Source: Pontiella desulfatans
GTDB taxonomy: Bacteria > Verrucomicrobiota > Kiritimatiellia > Kiritimatiellales > Pontiellaceae
Assembly: GCA_029287275.1 (NCBI GenBank)
Contig: JARFRL010000048.1
Coordinates: 1 to 5,136, forward strand
DNA length: 5,136 bases
Direction of reading: 5' to 3'
Below the pieces are notes generated by a model, which saw nothing but the letters and a program-made list of their open reading frames with translations, made no database searches and was not told the origin of the DNA. Positions 4,583 to 5,136 of this stretch are shown here, piece by piece; the first letter of the stretch is position 1, and every line of letters starts with the position of its first letter. The position numbers and the translations under genes were made by a program.

Positions 4583-5136
4583 TCGTCGTCCTCTCTCCAT
4601 CCAAAAGCATGAACATGGAGCCCGCGGAAGTTTCCGCGTTCACGCAACCGGCGTTTCTCGATCAATCGCGAACACTGGTCTCCAAGGCGCGGAGGTTTTC
4701 CAAAGCCGAATTGATGGAATTCATGGACGTCAGCGAGAAGCTCGCGGAGCTGAATCGCCAACGCTTCAAGGACTGGAACGCGCCCTTCTCGCTCGAAAAC
4801 GCCAAGCAAGCGATTTTCGCGTTCACGGGCGACGTCTACGACGGGCTCGACGCGCCGACGCTGAAAAAGCGCGACGTTACCTTCGCGCAAAATCATTTGC
4901 GCGTGCTGTCCGGACTTTACGGGCTGCTCAAGCCGCTCGATCTCATTCAGCCCTATCGCCTTGAAATGGGCCGCCCCCTGGCCACCCGCGGCGCCAAGAA
5001 TCTTTACGCGTTCTGGAAGGCGACCATCACCGAAGAGCTGAACCAGACCAAGGGCGACCTGCTGGTCAACCTCGCGTCCAACGAGTATTTCAACGCGATC
5101 GACAAGAAGGCGCTCAACAAGGAAATCATCTCCCCG
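4579..5136 (+). CDS. yaaA: Peroxide stress protein YaaA (DUF328/UPF0246), truncated by the right edge
   Basis: The first 186 residues are present and open to the window edge. Compared with E. coli YaaA (about 258 residues), roughly 70 C-terminal residues lie outside. Family landmarks are the N-terminal MIVVLSPSKSM, FTGDVYDGLDA (82-92), the strongly conserved FAQNHLRVLSGLYGLLKPLD (102-121) running into LIQPYRLEMG (122-131), and NLASNEYF (164-171). In E. coli, YaaA is induced by OxyR, lowers free intracellular iron during hydrogen peroxide stress and binds DNA; the biochemical activity is not fully settled. The ATG at 4579 overlaps the metX TGA (ATGA), and no Shine-Dalgarno sequence is visible, so translation is probably coupled to metX. 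This places a stress gene in a SAM-controlled methionine operon. Codon use matches its neighbours, giving no sign of transfer. Confidence 0.95.
   Translation, partial: MIVVLSPSKSMNMEPAEVSAFTQPAFLDQSRTLVSKARRFSKAELMEFMDVSEKLAELNRQRFKDWNAPFSLENAKQAIFAFTGDVYDGLDAPTLKKRDVTFAQNHLRVLSGLYGLLKPLDLIQPYRLEMGRPLATRGAKNLYAFWKATITEELNQTKGDLLVNLASNEYFNAIDKKALNKEIISP

Overview
The window looks like a chromosomal segment from a bacterium of the PVC superphylum (Verrucomicrobiota/Lentisphaerota/Kiritimatiellota-like; Chlamydiae less likely given the biosynthetic genes). The main evidence is a 51-residue basic protein at 887-1042 that matches the small basic 'signature protein' family of that superphylum. Coding DNA is GC-rich with GC-ending codons. 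The gap at about 375-505 is clearly AT-richer. The taxonomic call rests mainly on one small gene and was not checked by a database search.

Layout. Positions 1-505 are the least familiar part. They hold a possible gene fragment leaving the left edge on the minus strand, a small Cys/His-rich hypothetical gene on the minus strand (99-341), and an AT-rich divergent gap with several TAGTA/TACTA repeats. A 60-residue ribbon-helix-helix protein follows (506-688) and ends in a textbook intrinsic terminator with a UUCG loop. From about 816 a strong-looking promoter drives the small basic protein gene, which has its own terminator. Immediately beyond that terminator starts a 23S-type pseudouridine synthase of the RsuA/RluB family (1115-1870).

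The right half is a methionine operon. A promoter at about 1882-1911 leads into a well-formed SAM-I riboswitch aptamer (about 1928-2028) with kink-turn, pseudoknot and SAM-contact bases recognisable. A leader (2029-2116) follows that can hide the ribosome-binding site of the first gene. The operon reads metY (O-acetylhomoserine sulfhydrylase, 2117-3397), a perfect 22-nt palindrome in the 45-nt gap, metX (homoserine O-acyltransferase, 3443-4582), and yaaA (peroxide-stress/DUF328 family). yaaA starts inside the metX stop codon (ATGA) and runs off the right edge.

How the genes work together. MetX activates homoserine by acylation, and MetY replaces the acyl group with sulfide to make homocysteine directly, bypassing cystathionine. 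High SAM would shut translation of metY through the riboswitch and, if the transcript is polycistronic, lower the whole operon. The tight coupling of yaaA, a gene linked in E. coli to peroxide stress and iron control, to a SAM-regulated sulfur pathway is the most interesting context signal. I saw no CRISPR array, tRNA, rRNA, insertion sequence or phage gene. No stretch over 300 bases lacks a gene.
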